Shown here: positions 24,317 to 36,112 of the stretch, one piece after another
Position numbering within the stretch: position 1 is the first letter of the stretch
Layout: every line of letters starts with the position of its first letter
Assembly: GCA_024291935.2 (NCBI GenBank)
Contig: CM044305.1
Location: forward strand, 87,722,397 to 87,786,396
Origin: Okapia johnstoni
Lineage: Eukaryota; Chordata; Mammalia; Artiodactyla; Giraffidae
Reading direction: 5' to 3'
DNA: 64,000 bases
Notes under the pieces: model-generated
What the model saw: only the letters and a program-made list of their open reading frames with translations
What the model was told of the DNA's origin: nothing
Databases searched by the model: none
Program-made: the position numbers and the translations under genes

Positions 24317-24800
24317 ATTCCTCATTTATTTTGCAAAATTTTATTGCGTTCCAGGCACTGTCACAGGTACTCGGGCTATAGCAGTGGATGAGATGTGGAC
24401 CTTAATTGTTTTAAAAGAGACAGCAAATAGATACATAGATGGATAAGATATATTTGAATAGTGATGATTCTATGAAAAAGATAAAATAAGATGCTGCCAC
24501 GAGGGCAGGTAGTCACAGAAAGCCTTTCAGAGGAGGTAAGAGTCAAGCAAAGACCTGAAAGAAGCTGTGGATATGTGGGGAAGAGACTTCCAGGCCAAGG
24601 GGACATAAAGCATAAAGGTCCAAAGGAGGCTTTTTTGTTTGAGGAATAGCAGGTAAGCCAGTGTAGCTGCATAAGTAGAAATAAAGTCCATGAGGTAACC
24701 CAAGACCAGAGCATGCACATCATCCTAGGCTATGGGGAGGATTTCAGGTCTTATTCTAACCTCAATGGGAAGCCATTGGAAGGGTTGGGCAGGATTCTTT
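24317..24800 (-). mobile_element. Ancient interspersed repeat (L2-class, tentative)
   Basis: It contains the GCGTTCCAGGCACTGTCAC and GAGGTAAGAGTCAAGCAAAG, CCTGAAAGAAGCTGTGG motifs of a common old mammalian repeat. Two further copies of the same family lie at 38130-38560 and 56335-56840. The strand and family name are tentative. Confidence 0.5.
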
Positions 24801-24814
24801 GTTATTCTCCTATG

Positions 24815-24935
24815 ATTGTGATTCTAGTTCTGCCATCGCCTTACCTGTGTGAACTTGAGTGAGCTCTTAGTCTCTCAGTTTGCTGTTAGGTAACATGTGG
24901 ATAGAGATGCTAATCTCCAAGTGACATTAAAAAAA
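24815..24935 (+). mobile_element. MIR SINE fragment
   Basis: Sense MIR core: TGATTCTAGTTCTGCCATCG, then GTGTGAACTTGAGTGAGCTC (24847-24866). Confidence 0.65.
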
Positions 24936-25108
24936 AATTAGCTCTTGGTTACAAAGAACTTGAGGCCATCAGATAAAAGGTATGATATAAGTAATTACCA
25001 CTGTTCTATATAGTCATTATTTTAAGAGCTGTCTTCTTTTCAAAGTAGAAAAAAAATAACAATGTAGACCTGTACGTTAAATTGCAACATTAAAAAATGT
25101 CATGTTTC

Positions 25109-25284
25109 TGGGACTTCCCTGTTGATCCAGTGGCTAAGACTCTGCTTTCCCAATAGAGGGGGTCTGGGTTCAGTCCCTTGTCAGGGAACTAGATCTCACA
25201 TGCTGCACCTAAGACTTCATATGCCATTAACTAAAGATCCTGCATGCTGCAACTAAGACCTGGCACAGCCAAATAAATAAGTAT
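25109..25284 (+). mobile_element. CHR-type SINE
   Basis: Sense element starting GGGACTTCCCTGTTGATCCA and ending in CAAATAAATAAGTATA. It abuts the Bov SINE that follows. Confidence 0.83.
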
Positions 25285-25500
25285 ATTTTGTGCTCAGATG
25301 CTCAGTCATGTCCAACTCTTTGCAACCCAGTGGACTATAGCCTGCCAGGCTCCTCTGTCCATGGGATTCTTCCAGCACGAGTACTGGAGTGGTTTTCCAT
25401 TTTCTCCTTCAGGGGATCTTCCTGAGAGATAAAACTGAGTCTTTTATGTCTCCTGCATTGGCAGGTGGATTCTTTACCACTAGCACCACCTAGGGAACCC
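25285..25500 (-). mobile_element. Bov-tA type SINE, antisense, diverged
   Basis: Antisense CAGTCATGTCCAACTCTTTG (25304-25323), CCATGGGATTCTTCCAG and the head ACCACTAGCACCACCTAGGG. Several substitutions and indels; it is head-to-tail with the CHR SINE before it. Confidence 0.8.
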
Positions 25501-25554
25501 TAAATTTATATAAATTTATAAAGTCATGTTTCTGATTTCCCTTTTGATTCCATA

Positions 25555-26445
25555 TGAGAGATTTAACTTATTTGCGTAGTACATCATGTGAAATGCTGGG
25601 CTGGATGAAGCACAAGCTGGGATCAAGATTGCAGGGAGAAATATCAATAACCTCAGATATGCAGATGACACCACCCTTATGGCAGAAAGCGAAGAGGAAC
25701 TGAAGAGCCTCTTGATGAAAATGAAAGAGGAGATTGAAGAAGCTGGTTTAAAACTCAACATTCAAAAAATGAAGATCGTGTCATCTGGTCCCCTCACTTC
25801 ATGGCAAATAGATGGGGAAACAATGGAAACAGTGATAGACTTTATTTTCTTGGGCTCCAAAATCACTGCCGATAGTGACTGCAGTCATGAAATTAAAAGA
25901 TGCTTGCTCCTTGGAAGAAAAGCTATGACAAACCCAGACAGCACATTAAAAAGCAGAGACATTACTTTGCTGACAAAGGTCTGTCTAGTCAATGATATGC
26001 TTTTTCCAGTAGTCATGTATGGATATGAGAGCTGGACCATAAAGAAAGCTGAGTGCCAAAGAATTGATGCTTTTGAACTGTGGTGTTGGAGAAGACTCTT
26101 GAGAGTCCTTTAGACTGCAAGGAGACCAAACCAGTCAATCCTAAAGGAAATCAGTCCTGAATATTCATTGGAAGGACTGATGCCAAAGCTAAAGCTCCAA
26201 TACTTTGGCCACCTGATACAGAGAACTGACTCTTTGGTAAAGACCCTGATGCTGGGCAAGATTGAACACAGGAGGAGAAGGGGACGACAGAGGATGAGAT
26301 GGTTGGATGGCATCACCGAATCGAAGGATATGAGTTTGAGCAAGCTCCCGGAGTTGGTGATGGACAGGGAAGCCTGGCGTGCTGCAGTCCATGGGGTCGC
26401 AGAGTCGGATACGACTATGTGACTGAACTGAACTGAGAGATTTAA
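25555..26445 (+). mobile_element. 5'-truncated BovB (RTE) LINE with 12-bp target duplication
   Basis: The element 25567-26433 runs from within the BovB reverse transcriptase to the ACTGAACTGAACTGA tail. Exact duplication TGAGAGATTTAA at 25555-25566 and 26434-26445. BovB is the RTE-type LINE found in ruminants and thought to be horizontally acquired from a reptile source (established knowledge). Confidence 0.93.
25679..26113 (+). pseudogene. BovB reverse transcriptase C-terminal remnant
   Basis: A 144-codon open frame beginning at MAESEEELKSLLMKMKEEIE, downstream of the catalytic Tyr-Ala-Asp-Asp codons (25658-25669), and ending at a TAG (26111-26113). It has the conserved KMKIVSSGP and CSHEIKRCLLLGRK blocks of BovB. 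No start or N-terminal half is present, so it is a dead fragment. Confidence 0.88.
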
Positions 26446-27411
26446 GGTATTCCTTTCTTCTTTGAAAAGTATCTTAAAAGCTTTCCAGAAGTTGAAACCC
26501 AACATATATCATAAAATATTTGAATGAGAAGAAATCTTGGAGATCTTATGGATCTGTTGTGGGGACAGTCTGATGTCTATAGAAATGACTTTTTAAGAAA
26601 CTTCCTTACTGTGCAGACTGTATGCTTTAAGCCTGTGTAGGAAATCACTTGGAGATTGTGGCCCCCAACTGGGAAGGCAGGTGTGTTATTTGTTCATTTC
26701 CAATGAACTTATATGTAGATAATGGAAATAAAGGAGGTTACAGATCGTGTAGTCTGATCCCATCACTTTACAACTGAGGAAATGGAGAGAAGGCAAGTCC
26801 TGAGGACAGTTGCACTGCTGGGGAGCAGGAGTGCTGGGTGAGACTAAAGATCTGTGATTCCAGGCATCTGCTCTCTTCCCAGATCTGCAAGCTACATACC
26901 TACCTCAGTGTCACATTTAGACATAATTGCAGTGTTACAGGAAGTGATTGACTAATTTCAGATCCCTTTCCATCTCTATTGTAATGATCGTGCCTTGCTA
27001 ATATTGGAAGTGCTGGCTGCCATGAAGCATCTTTGCTTGGTGAGGCAGCTGTACATGAAACAAATTTTGCAGGCTATAATTTGACTCTGTGCCACAACTG
27101 ATTTGCTCTGTATCTTTCCTTCCTCTGGTACTGGCTAAGGACTCTGCCAGTGGATTCTATAGATTGTACCATTGAGTCTATGAACCTTGAGTTTTAGAGT
27201 TGATCATGGTTCAGATTCTAATCTGGTTGTGATTTTTTTCTGTTAAGGTTTGCCTGGAAAATGTATAGTTTGAATTCATACATAGTTTTTGTGATAACTT
27301 TTAAAAAGTGGTATTCTGTTCATTTGAAATTAGCTCATTGTGTCATTTTAGGTCTTCTGCTTCCATCAGTTTAATAACAGATATGAACGATTGTCATAAA
27401 AATAAGCAATA

Positions 27412-27548
27412 TGTATATACACACACACATATATAATGACCATTATGATTAACTTTTTCCTTGTATGTGAATCTAGATTTCTTCAGTTACAGTTGCAGTA
27501 AACTTAAATGTGGGTAAAATGAGATCACACAGACACACACACACACAT
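27412..27548 (+). repeat. Two short (CA)n/(TA)n tracts
   Basis: Dinucleotide tracts at 27412-27435 and 27527-27548 in otherwise unremarkable intron 6 DNA. Confidence 0.75.
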
Positions 27549-28283
27549 ACTTTCTATACCTTTGTAATGTAGTAATATTTACTGGATTGGCATTGAAAAC
27601 CAAACTGGTATTTTTCTGCTTGAACTTCTTTCTTCTGATTGAATATAGCCCACACAGTCCCTCCCTGAAATACATGCTATAAGCATTTACCAGTCTAACC
27701 TGTTAGGGTATTCCTCATACTGGTATATTTTTGTCATTCATTCCAAAATCAATGGTATTTGAATAAGTCAAAAATAACTACAAGCGTATGATTTCTTTTT
27801 TACTGGTTTTCCTTAAAGGAAATACCCTTTAATGTATTTTTATATTTTGCCTACTCATGCCATAGAGAAATAAATTGTTGATATTTTGAATACTTTGCCG
27901 GAAGTTAAGTAGTTTTCAAGAATAATCTTGCCAAATACTACTCTTTCCTTAACTAAAGTTCTTAAAATAGTCAGAGATCATACTGGATAGTCATATGGGT
28001 TATTGAAAACAGCAAGCTTAAATCTGAAAACTGACTTCTGTAAGACAAGATGCATAGGAATGCATTTCTTCAAGATGATCATCAAGAGGCTATTTCCTAG
28101 TCTGTCTCCCCATTCCCACCCTGAAATCATTTTAGATCTCTTGTCCTGGGGAATTTGACTATAACAAATACTAGACATATCTTGCAGTCTGTGGCTTACT
28201 GACAGAAGCATAGATTCATCAGAGAGCTCTGAATCCCCCTTTCCCACCTCCTTCAGCAGGTCCAAGACTCTTTTTAAGGGAGA

Positions 28284-28482
28284 AGAGAGGGGCATCGTCT
28301 GAGTCTTTGTGACCCCAAGGACTGCAGCCCGCCAGGCTCCTGTGTCCATGGGGATTCTCCAGGCAAGAACACTGGAGTGGATTGCCATGCCCTCCTCCAG
28401 GGGATCTTCCCAACCGGGGGATCCAACCCAGGTCTCCGGCATTGCAGGCAGATGTTTACCAACTGAACCACCAGGGAAACCC
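28284..28482 (-). mobile_element. Bov-tA SINE, antisense (cluster member 1)
   Basis: Antisense GAGTCTTTGTGACCCCAAGG (28301-28320) to the head CTGAACCACCAGGGAAACCC. First of three SINEs in 520 bp. Confidence 0.87.
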
Positions 28483-28578
28483 AAGAAGACTGGAGTGGGT
28501 CTTCCCAACCCAGTAATCAAACTGGGGTCCCCTGAATTGCAGGTAGATTCTTAGCCAACTGAGCTACCAAGGAAGCCC
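28483..28578 (-). mobile_element. Partial Bov-tA SINE, antisense (cluster member 2)
   Basis: Only the head half is present: GACTGGAGTGGGTCTTCCCA, CAAACTGGGGTCCCCTGAA and GAGCTACCAAGGAAGCCC. Its middle is deleted (the jump is at GAGTGGGTCTTCC). Confidence 0.82.
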
Positions 28579-28581
28579 AGA

Positions 28582-28803
28582 GGGGCTTCCCAGGTGGTGC
28601 TAGTGTTAAAGAACCTGCCTGCCAGTGCAGCAGATTTAAGAGATGTGGGTTCGATCCCTGGGTCGGGAAGATCCCCTGAAGGAAGCACAGCAACCCACTC
28701 CAGTATTGTTGCCTGGAGAAATCCCATGGACAAAGGAGCCTGGCAAGCTACAGTCCAGAAGGTCACCGAGTTGGACATAACTGAAGCGACTGAGCATGTA
28801 CAC
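28582..28803 (+). mobile_element. Bov-tA SINE, sense (cluster member 3)
   Basis: Sense GGGGCTTCCCAGGTGGTGCT to GCGACTGAGCATGTACACA. Its head faces that of member 2, so GGAAGCCC-AGAG-GGGCTTCC (28571-28590) forms the centre of an inverted repeat. Confidence 0.87.
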
Positions 28804-29116
28804 ATGCAGAGGGACAGAATAAATGCATCAGGCTGTCTTCCAGCTCTTCTCCAATTCCTGTGGATTTCACTGTGAGTTGCAGCAAGGGTACTCCTTAACT
28901 GTTAATCTCTAATTTCAAACGGATGGCCTAATCCCATTGGGCCTTTTAACGCAGATCTCAGCCTACAGGGCTTTCAACAGCAACCTGTAGCAAGTGATGG
29001 TGCTCAGTGTTTCCCTGTGAGTACTTTCTAAGCTGGACTCTCAGGAATAGGGACCCTGGAGCAGCATAAGTGAGTGCAGTAAGGTCTGCAGGTGAGATAT
29101 AAATACATGATACAGG

Positions 29117-29202
29117 GTGTGTGTGTGTGTGTGTGTGTATTACATATATGCATGTAATGTATATCTAAGTGTGTGTATGTATATATATATATATATATAC
29201 AT

Positions 29203-29235
<33 letters not shown>

Positions 29236-29251
29236 CACATACAACTTGGAT
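29117..29251 (+). repeat. Compound palindromic (TG)n(TA)n(CA)n(TA)n microsatellite
   Basis: A GT tract (29117-29139), then GTGTGTATG, about 10 TA units, then about 12 CA units, then more TA. TG and CA flank TA, so the tract can fold on itself. It lies 330 bp before exon 7. Confidence 0.93.
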
Positions 29252-29584
29252 TTGTGGTGATGTGAATGAAATAATAAGAATCCAGTTATGGTTTGCAGTT
29301 AAACAGGAAAAGGACACTGTAGTGAAATGGATAGTGATTCATATACATAAATGCTTTATAAACTTTAAACAGTTAAAATTCCTCCAGATATTTGGCTGAC
29401 AGTTAAACCACTTGACTTCAAGCTCTCCATTTTAAGAAAGTGAAGATCATGGTGATTTCTAATGACTTCTCCAAGTTGTCTGCAAATTATCCAGATATAA
29501 TGTCTGTGGCAAACCCATCAAGGTTTTTTGTTCAGATGCCATGTATATGTAACAAATGTGTCATTGTTGGTTTTTCTCCTATAG

Positions 29585-29776
<192 letters not shown>

Positions 29777-29834
29777 TAAGAACCTCAGTATTTTTCTGCC
29801 TTGATGTATTGCCTCACCACCAACCAAAACGTGC

Positions 29835-30545
29835 ACACTAGACACTCAGAATCCTCTTCAGAATCCCACTCTCCCTCTGTGCCGCCATTCAGGTGCTTTC
29901 CCGATCCTCTGGAGTCTGCTCCAAAGTGCCTCTTGAATCCCTCACCTTCTTTCCATTCTCACTGTCTTCCTCCTGTTCTCTCTTTTATCCTCTCTTGCCT
30001 AGAGGTCTTCTGCCACGTTGTCATGCTCCACTCCATCTTCTTGAGATATAGATGGAGTCCTTCAGTCGTGTGTTCAAAACCTTTTGGCTCTTGATTTACT
30101 GTCTTGCAGAGTGAGCTCTAAAGATCCTACCAGGCAGGGCATTGCAGGCCCACAGCGATTTGACTTTTCTTACTAACCCCACCCCCCACCCCCGGTATCC
30201 CCCTCATATATTCTGTGCTCTCATCACTCCAGGCTAAGCACTCCACAGAGTGTCACACACACATGCCTTTCTTATATTTGTTCCTCTGCCCAGCACATAC
30301 TTCCTGTTTGAACCTTATCTTTTAAGACTTGGCTCAAATGGGCCTTGAAACATTTTTTGTTTTCTTCCTCACACTCACTCCTACTAAGTGGAACTATGCT
30401 CCAGCTCCCCTGTGCTACCATTGTGCTGAATTCTTCCCATTCCTTTTTCCGTTATAGAGACCATGTCATATTCATGTCCGAGCCCCTTATAATAATTAGG
30501 AAAGTTGTATATACAGTAGGGGCTTAATACATGTTTGCTGATTTG
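29835..30545 (+). mobile_element. L2-like LINE 3' end
   Basis: The C/T-rich body with ACTTGGCTCAAATGGGCCTT (30329-30348) and the end GGGGCTTAATACATGTTTGC resemble the L2 3' end. Diverged and ancient. Confidence 0.6.
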
Positions 30546-30689
30546 AGCCACTGAGGGGGCATGGATGTTAGGGTTAGTATGGACAGGGTGGGGAGTAGAG
30601 GACAGAGAGATGATTAAGGAGGAAGTTGATTGACCAAGCAATAGGAGCCGAGACTACAGAGCCAGCCCAGCCTGGTCGACTAGAAGGGG

Positions 30690-30862
30690 CACTGCGTTGA
30701 TGGGGAGGCAGGAGATGTCGGTTCAACACCCCTAACCTACCTGAATCAGTTTACAGAAGTGTAAAGTGGGATTAATAATATCTCCTCACTCTATTAAGTG
30801 AGATTATCATGAGAAGCAAATGAAGAAACACTTTAAAATACAAAATATGCAATGATCTATGT
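30690..30862 (+). mobile_element. MIR SINE
   Basis: Sense, diverged MIR: GTGTAAAGTGGGATTAATAA (30758-30777), GTGAGATTATCATGAGAAGC, then AAATGAAGAAACAC. Confidence 0.6.
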
Positions 30863-30884
30863 GAATAGAAGGTGCCTTCTTTTA

Positions 30885-30966
30885 TATATGGAATTGGCAA
30901 AAAGTTCATTTGTTTTTTTTCTATGACATTACAGAAAACAGAACGAACTTTTTGGCCAACCCAATA
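30885..30966. mobile_element. Mariner-derived miniature element (hairpin)
   Basis: The right end, GAACGAACTTTTTGGCCAAC then CCAATA, matches the terminal inverted repeat known from cattle mariner elements. The left end GGAATTGGCAAAAAGTTCAT is its inverted partner with a few changes. With only about 80 bp and TA at both ends, it is a non-coding deletion derivative that folds into a near-complete hairpin. Confidence 0.85.
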
Positions 30967-31765
30967 TATATGTGTGACAGCTTTCTTATCTTACTGGAAA
31001 GAAGAAGGCACATACAATTCCCAGATTTTCTCAATTAGCTCTAGTCCAGTTTGACCTTCCTTTACTGGGGCTCCCAGGCTCTGCTTCCCCTCTATTTATG
31101 ATTCCCTCCTCCCAAATATTTTCAAATATATAAATCTTTAGGACTTGCTACAGCAGTTTAATTTCGTTCTTTACTATACTTTGAAGATGAGTAGGAGGAA
31201 CTTTCTTGGATCCTTCTTGAATAATGACCATGCAGTGGAAAATTATTGATTCATGAGCCTTCCTTGAAATTAATGCTGAGGTTTGGGAGCAGGGGACAGT
31301 GTGTCATTTCTTTTGTCATGACAGAGAAAGCGGTAATATAAAAGAAGGTATCATCATGTTTGATGAAAAGAAGAGGCTTTTCTTTGTGCTAGGATTCAGC
31401 CTAGGCCATTTCCATCATTTTTATTGAGAACCACATTTTAACATGAACCAACTACAGTCTTCTTTTATGCTTCTTTCATACTGTGATGAAAATGAATTAG
31501 ATAGTGATATTGTATTTTATGGTGTGATATAAAGCAACTACCAGATTTATTTCAGGTCACATTTGAGCTTATTTTTAAGAGCTGCTTTTGAAAATCTATA
31601 AATATGCCAGGAAAACTTCCAGCAGGGTGGAAATGGTAAAACACTGGCTTATTTTTGTCGAGTTAGTTTGATTATTTAAATGTGAAGGATGTCAGAAGGC
31701 CTTAAATGATAATACCCTCTCAACATGTAGTATTTTATGTCAACTTTGTGCTTACACTTCTGTGT

Positions 31766-31912
31766 TCAATACTGGTGGTGGTTTGGTCGCTAAGTCATGT
31801 CCGACTCTCGCGACCCCATGGACTGTAGCCTGCCAGGCTCCTCTGTCCATGGGATTCTCCAGGTAAGAATACTGGAGTGGGTTGCCATTTCCTTCTCCAG
31901 TGCTCAATACTG
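31766..31912 (-). mobile_element. Short Bov SINE, antisense, with target duplication
   Basis: Antisense GGTCGCTAAGTCATGTCCGA (31785-31804) to GCCATTTCCTTCTCCAG. Exact 9-base duplication TCAATACTG at 31766-31774 and 31904-31912. The element lacks the tRNA-like head. Confidence 0.88.
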
Positions 31913-32026
31913 AGGGGAATAAAAAAGATGTTTGACATGGTCTTTACATTGTCTTGGAATTTCTATTCCTTGTTCAAAGAAGCAGTTCTTTCCTGAAAGT
32001 ATTGACATACATATGTGCTGAGCTGA

Positions 32027-32833
<807 letters not shown>

Positions 32834-33057
32834 TAAAGCTGTAATGCTGGAGTCCATTTCGCAATGTCATTTCTAAGTTAAAAATCACAACAAATTAGTG
32901 AAACAGGTAGAGATTACAAAAGAAAAGTACACTGTTCAAGTTGGACCTGTTCAGTACCAACTAACAGTTTGGAAAGTGTTATATTTTTCCCTAGGTTCTA
33001 AGAAATGCTACTAGATTGTTATAAATATTAATTTCATTTGCTATTTCTTTGTTCTTA

Positions 33058-33190
33058 TTGTTTAGTCGCTAAGTCATGTCTGACTCTTTTAGGACCCCAT
33101 GGACCGTAGCCCACCAGCCTCCTACTGTCCATGGGATTTCCCAGGGAAGAATACTGGAGTGGGTTGCTATTTCCTTCTCCACATTCAGTT
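33058..33190 (-). mobile_element. Short Bov SINE, antisense
   Basis: Antisense TTGTTTAGTCGCTAAGTCAT to GCTATTTCCTTCTCC, the same short form as at 31766 but with a small insertion (TTTTAGGACC). Confidence 0.82.
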
Positions 33191-33585
33191 TAATTACTAT
33201 ATGTTATTCATACACTAAATATTATTCATTCAAGGAGCTATTGATGCAGATTGAACATGATACTCAGTTTAATGGTTTGTATATGTTAATTTCATATGAA
33301 AATCAGAGTCTGTCTGTATGTGAATGCCTATCTATATGTAGCTATTAACTTATACAGGTTTAGACATTACTTTTTTCTATTTTAAATTTACCATTCTCTT
33401 AAGCTTCAGTGTTAATATATTTTCAAAAATTCTGAAACACACTCATGATCCCCTGTAGATTTTAATGTGTTCCCTTTGAGTCTTTGTCCTTTCAGACCAT
33501 AGAGCCCATTATGTTTTTTCCCAAAGTGATAGAATCAGAATTGTATATAAGATACATATATATCTAACATATATACTCATGGATA

Positions 33586-33611
33586 TATATATGTGTGTGT
33601 GTGTGTGTGTG

Positions 33612-33669
<58 letters not shown>
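33586..33669 (+). repeat. (TG)n(TA)n microsatellite
   Basis: About 10 TG units followed by TTTTA and over 25 TA units, ending at 33669, 358 bp upstream of exon 10. Probably variable in length. Confidence 0.95.
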
Positions 33670-33671
<2 letters not shown>

Positions 33672-34027
33672 ATGAGTAGCACCATGGATTAGTTCTCTTG
33701 TTAGTTCTCTTTCACATCACAAGTCTCTTGTATTTCTTTTTTGTACTGTGGGTTGAATAATATTCTTGGTCTTAAAAAAAGTGTATAGAAAGTATAAATA
33801 CTTGATTAATAGCACAGGTCATTGTTACTGTAACTCTCTGCCCAGCAAGCATTCTTTATCCACCTTAAGTACTTGGAAGTGGAAAAGAGTGTATATTTGA
33901 AGCTGTGTCAAGTTGCTAGTTTCTCATAAATTAGATCATTAAATGGCATTTAATACTGTTTTGAAGGAAATGAAGTAATGCTCAATATGTGTGTATATAT
34001 ATATATATTTGTCTGTTTCAATTTTAG

Positions 34028-34135
<108 letters not shown>

Positions 34136-34714
34136 TAATTGTTGCTTATTCAGATAAACAGTGTCTGAAATGTTGAAATCACTGACTGATTTTTGAACTA
34201 CTGGGCATATGTTTATTGCTTTATATTTTTTTGTCTTGGTTGCTTTGAATAGATAGCTTAATAACTAATTTCACTAGGAGGGCTGAAAATATACAAATAG
34301 TTTGGAACTGTATATATGTGTATATGTATATATTCCTCCCAATTCTTTATATTGTTTTCACTTGATCTTACTCTTCAAAATCAATAAATTAAAGAATCTT
34401 TAACAATGGTTTCAGTGCTTTTAACACATTAAATACAGTTGTGATCCAGTATCAGTGAAAATGTACAGTGTAAGGAACATCAAGTCATATGAGACATATT
34501 TATTTTCCATTTTTGATATAGGCCTGTAGAACTGGGATAATTTTCATGTCTGGTTTAATCTCACTTCAGATGGAAAGCAGTCCAGGAAAGTGCAAATTTA
34601 TGTGCACATGTGTATTTTAGTCTCTTTCATGAGAGTGAGGCACTTTTAGTACTAAGATACTCCTAAATATGTAGTTAATATTTAGTTTCATGATTCTTTT
34701 TACCTTTTAATTTC

Positions 34715-34800
34715 TATTTTATATTTGTGTATAGTTGATTAACAATGTTGTGTTAGTTTCAGGTGTACAACAGTGATTCAGTTATACATATACATGTATA
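34715..34800 (-). mobile_element. L1 3' end fragment, antisense
   Basis: Antisense TATAGTTGATTAACAATGTT, then GTGTTAGTTTCAGGTGTACA (34750-34769), the usual end of older artiodactyl L1s. Confidence 0.72.
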
Positions 34801-34984
34801 TATTCTTTTTCAGATTTTCTTATGATTTAGGTAATTCCATGATATTTTCCAATTAAATTACCAATTTTTAAAATTGGAAAACTTCTACAGTGTCTAAATT
34901 AGTTACAGATATTTTTCTTAATGGAAAATATTTCACAAGAAAATAAATTACTTGAGGGAAGACGAATCTTTTGGTTTTCTTTTC

Positions 34985-36112
34985 GGTTTTTCTACGTATT
35001 GTTGTTGTTCAGTTGCTAAAGTACTGTCAGACTCTTTGCAACCCCATGGACTGTAGCAAGCCAGGCTCTTGTGTCCTCCACTATCTCCCAGAGTTTGTGC
35101 AAATTCATGTCCATTCAGTCAGTGATGCTATCTAGCCATCTCATCCTCTTCCACCCCTTCTCCTTTTGCCTTCAATCTTTCCCAGCATCAGGGTTTTTTT
35201 CCAATGAGTTGGATCTTTGCATCAGGTGGCCAAAGTATTGGAGCTTCAGCTGCAGCATCAGTCCTTCCAATAAATATTCTGGATTGATTTCCTTTAGGAT
35301 TGACTGGTTTGATCTCCTTGCTGTTCAAGGTACTCTCAGAAGTCTTCTCCAGCACCACAGTTCAAAAGCATCAATTTTTCTGCACTTAGCTTTCTTTATG
35401 GTCCAGCTCTCACATCTGTACACAACTACTGGAAAAACCATAGCTTTGACTATACAGACCTTTGTCAGTAAAGTAATGTCTCAGCATTTCACATTCTTTT
35501 GTTGACTATGAGGGTTACTCCATTTCTTCTAAAGGGTTCTTGCCCACAGTAGTAGATATTAGTAGATATAATGGCCATGTGAGTTAAATTGCTCATTCCC
35601 ATCCATTTTAGTTCATTGATTCCTAAAATGTCGATGTTTGCTCTTGCCATCCTCTTTCTGTTTGACCACCTCCAATTTACCTTGATTCATAGACCTAACA
35701 TTCCAGGTTCCTATGCAATATTGTTCTTTATGGCATTGGACTTGACTTTCACCACCAGACACATTCACAGCTGAGTGTTGTTTCCAGTTTGGCCCAGCCT
35801 CTTAATTCTTTCTGGAGCTATTAGTAATTGCCCTCTGCTCTTTCCCAGTAGCATATTGGACAGCTTGTGATCTGGGGGGCTCATCTTCCAGTTTCATATG
35901 TTTTTGCCTTTTACTACCATTCATGGAGTTCTTGTGGCAAGAATACTGGAGTGGGTTGCCATTCCTCCTCCAGTTGACCACGGTTTGCCAGAACTCTTCA
36001 CCCTGTCCTGTTCATCTTGGTTGGTCCTACATGGCATGGCTCATAGATTCACAGAGTTATGCAAGCCCCTTTGCCATGACAAGGCTGTGATCCATGAAGG
36101 GGTTTTCTACAT
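34985..36112 (-). mobile_element. BovB LINE with internal deletion, antisense
   Basis: The left half (35000-35483) is the antisense BovB 3' end and final part of the RT frame. The right half (35486-36100) is antisense endonuclease and 5' region, the same sequence as 43776 onward. The RT core between them is missing, and the join at about 35483-35486 has a short overlap. Flanks GGTTTTTCTACGT (34985-34997) and GGTTTTCTACAT (36101-36112) look like a target duplication with small changes, so both halves arrived as one insertion. Confidence 0.85.

Larger units (their letters stand above)
15566..29584 (+). other. DOCK11: Intron 6 (14,019 bp)
   Basis: The content includes a MIR, a Bov-tA, three CHR SINEs (one with a long TA tail), an LTR-like repeat, a second MIR, two L1 tails, an old L2-like repeat, a third MIR, a CHR/Bov-tA pair, a truncated BovB, a three-SINE cluster and compound dinucleotide repeats. 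No DOCK11 exon is missing across it: exon 6 joins exon 7 in phase in the middle of the PH domain. The stretches 15600-16600, 18300-21640, 22775-23535 and 26450-28280 hold no repeat that I recognise. Confidence 0.85.

Noticed and set aside
27978..28520. Minus-strand open frame of 180 codons
   Set aside because: Its first 70 residues are SINE translation and the rest is intron. Chance fusion.
35071..35505. Plus-strand open frame of 144 codons
   Set aside because: It lies on the opposite strand of the deleted BovB. The related frames at 26110-26505 and 45125-45963 on the minus strand are likewise antisense BovB.
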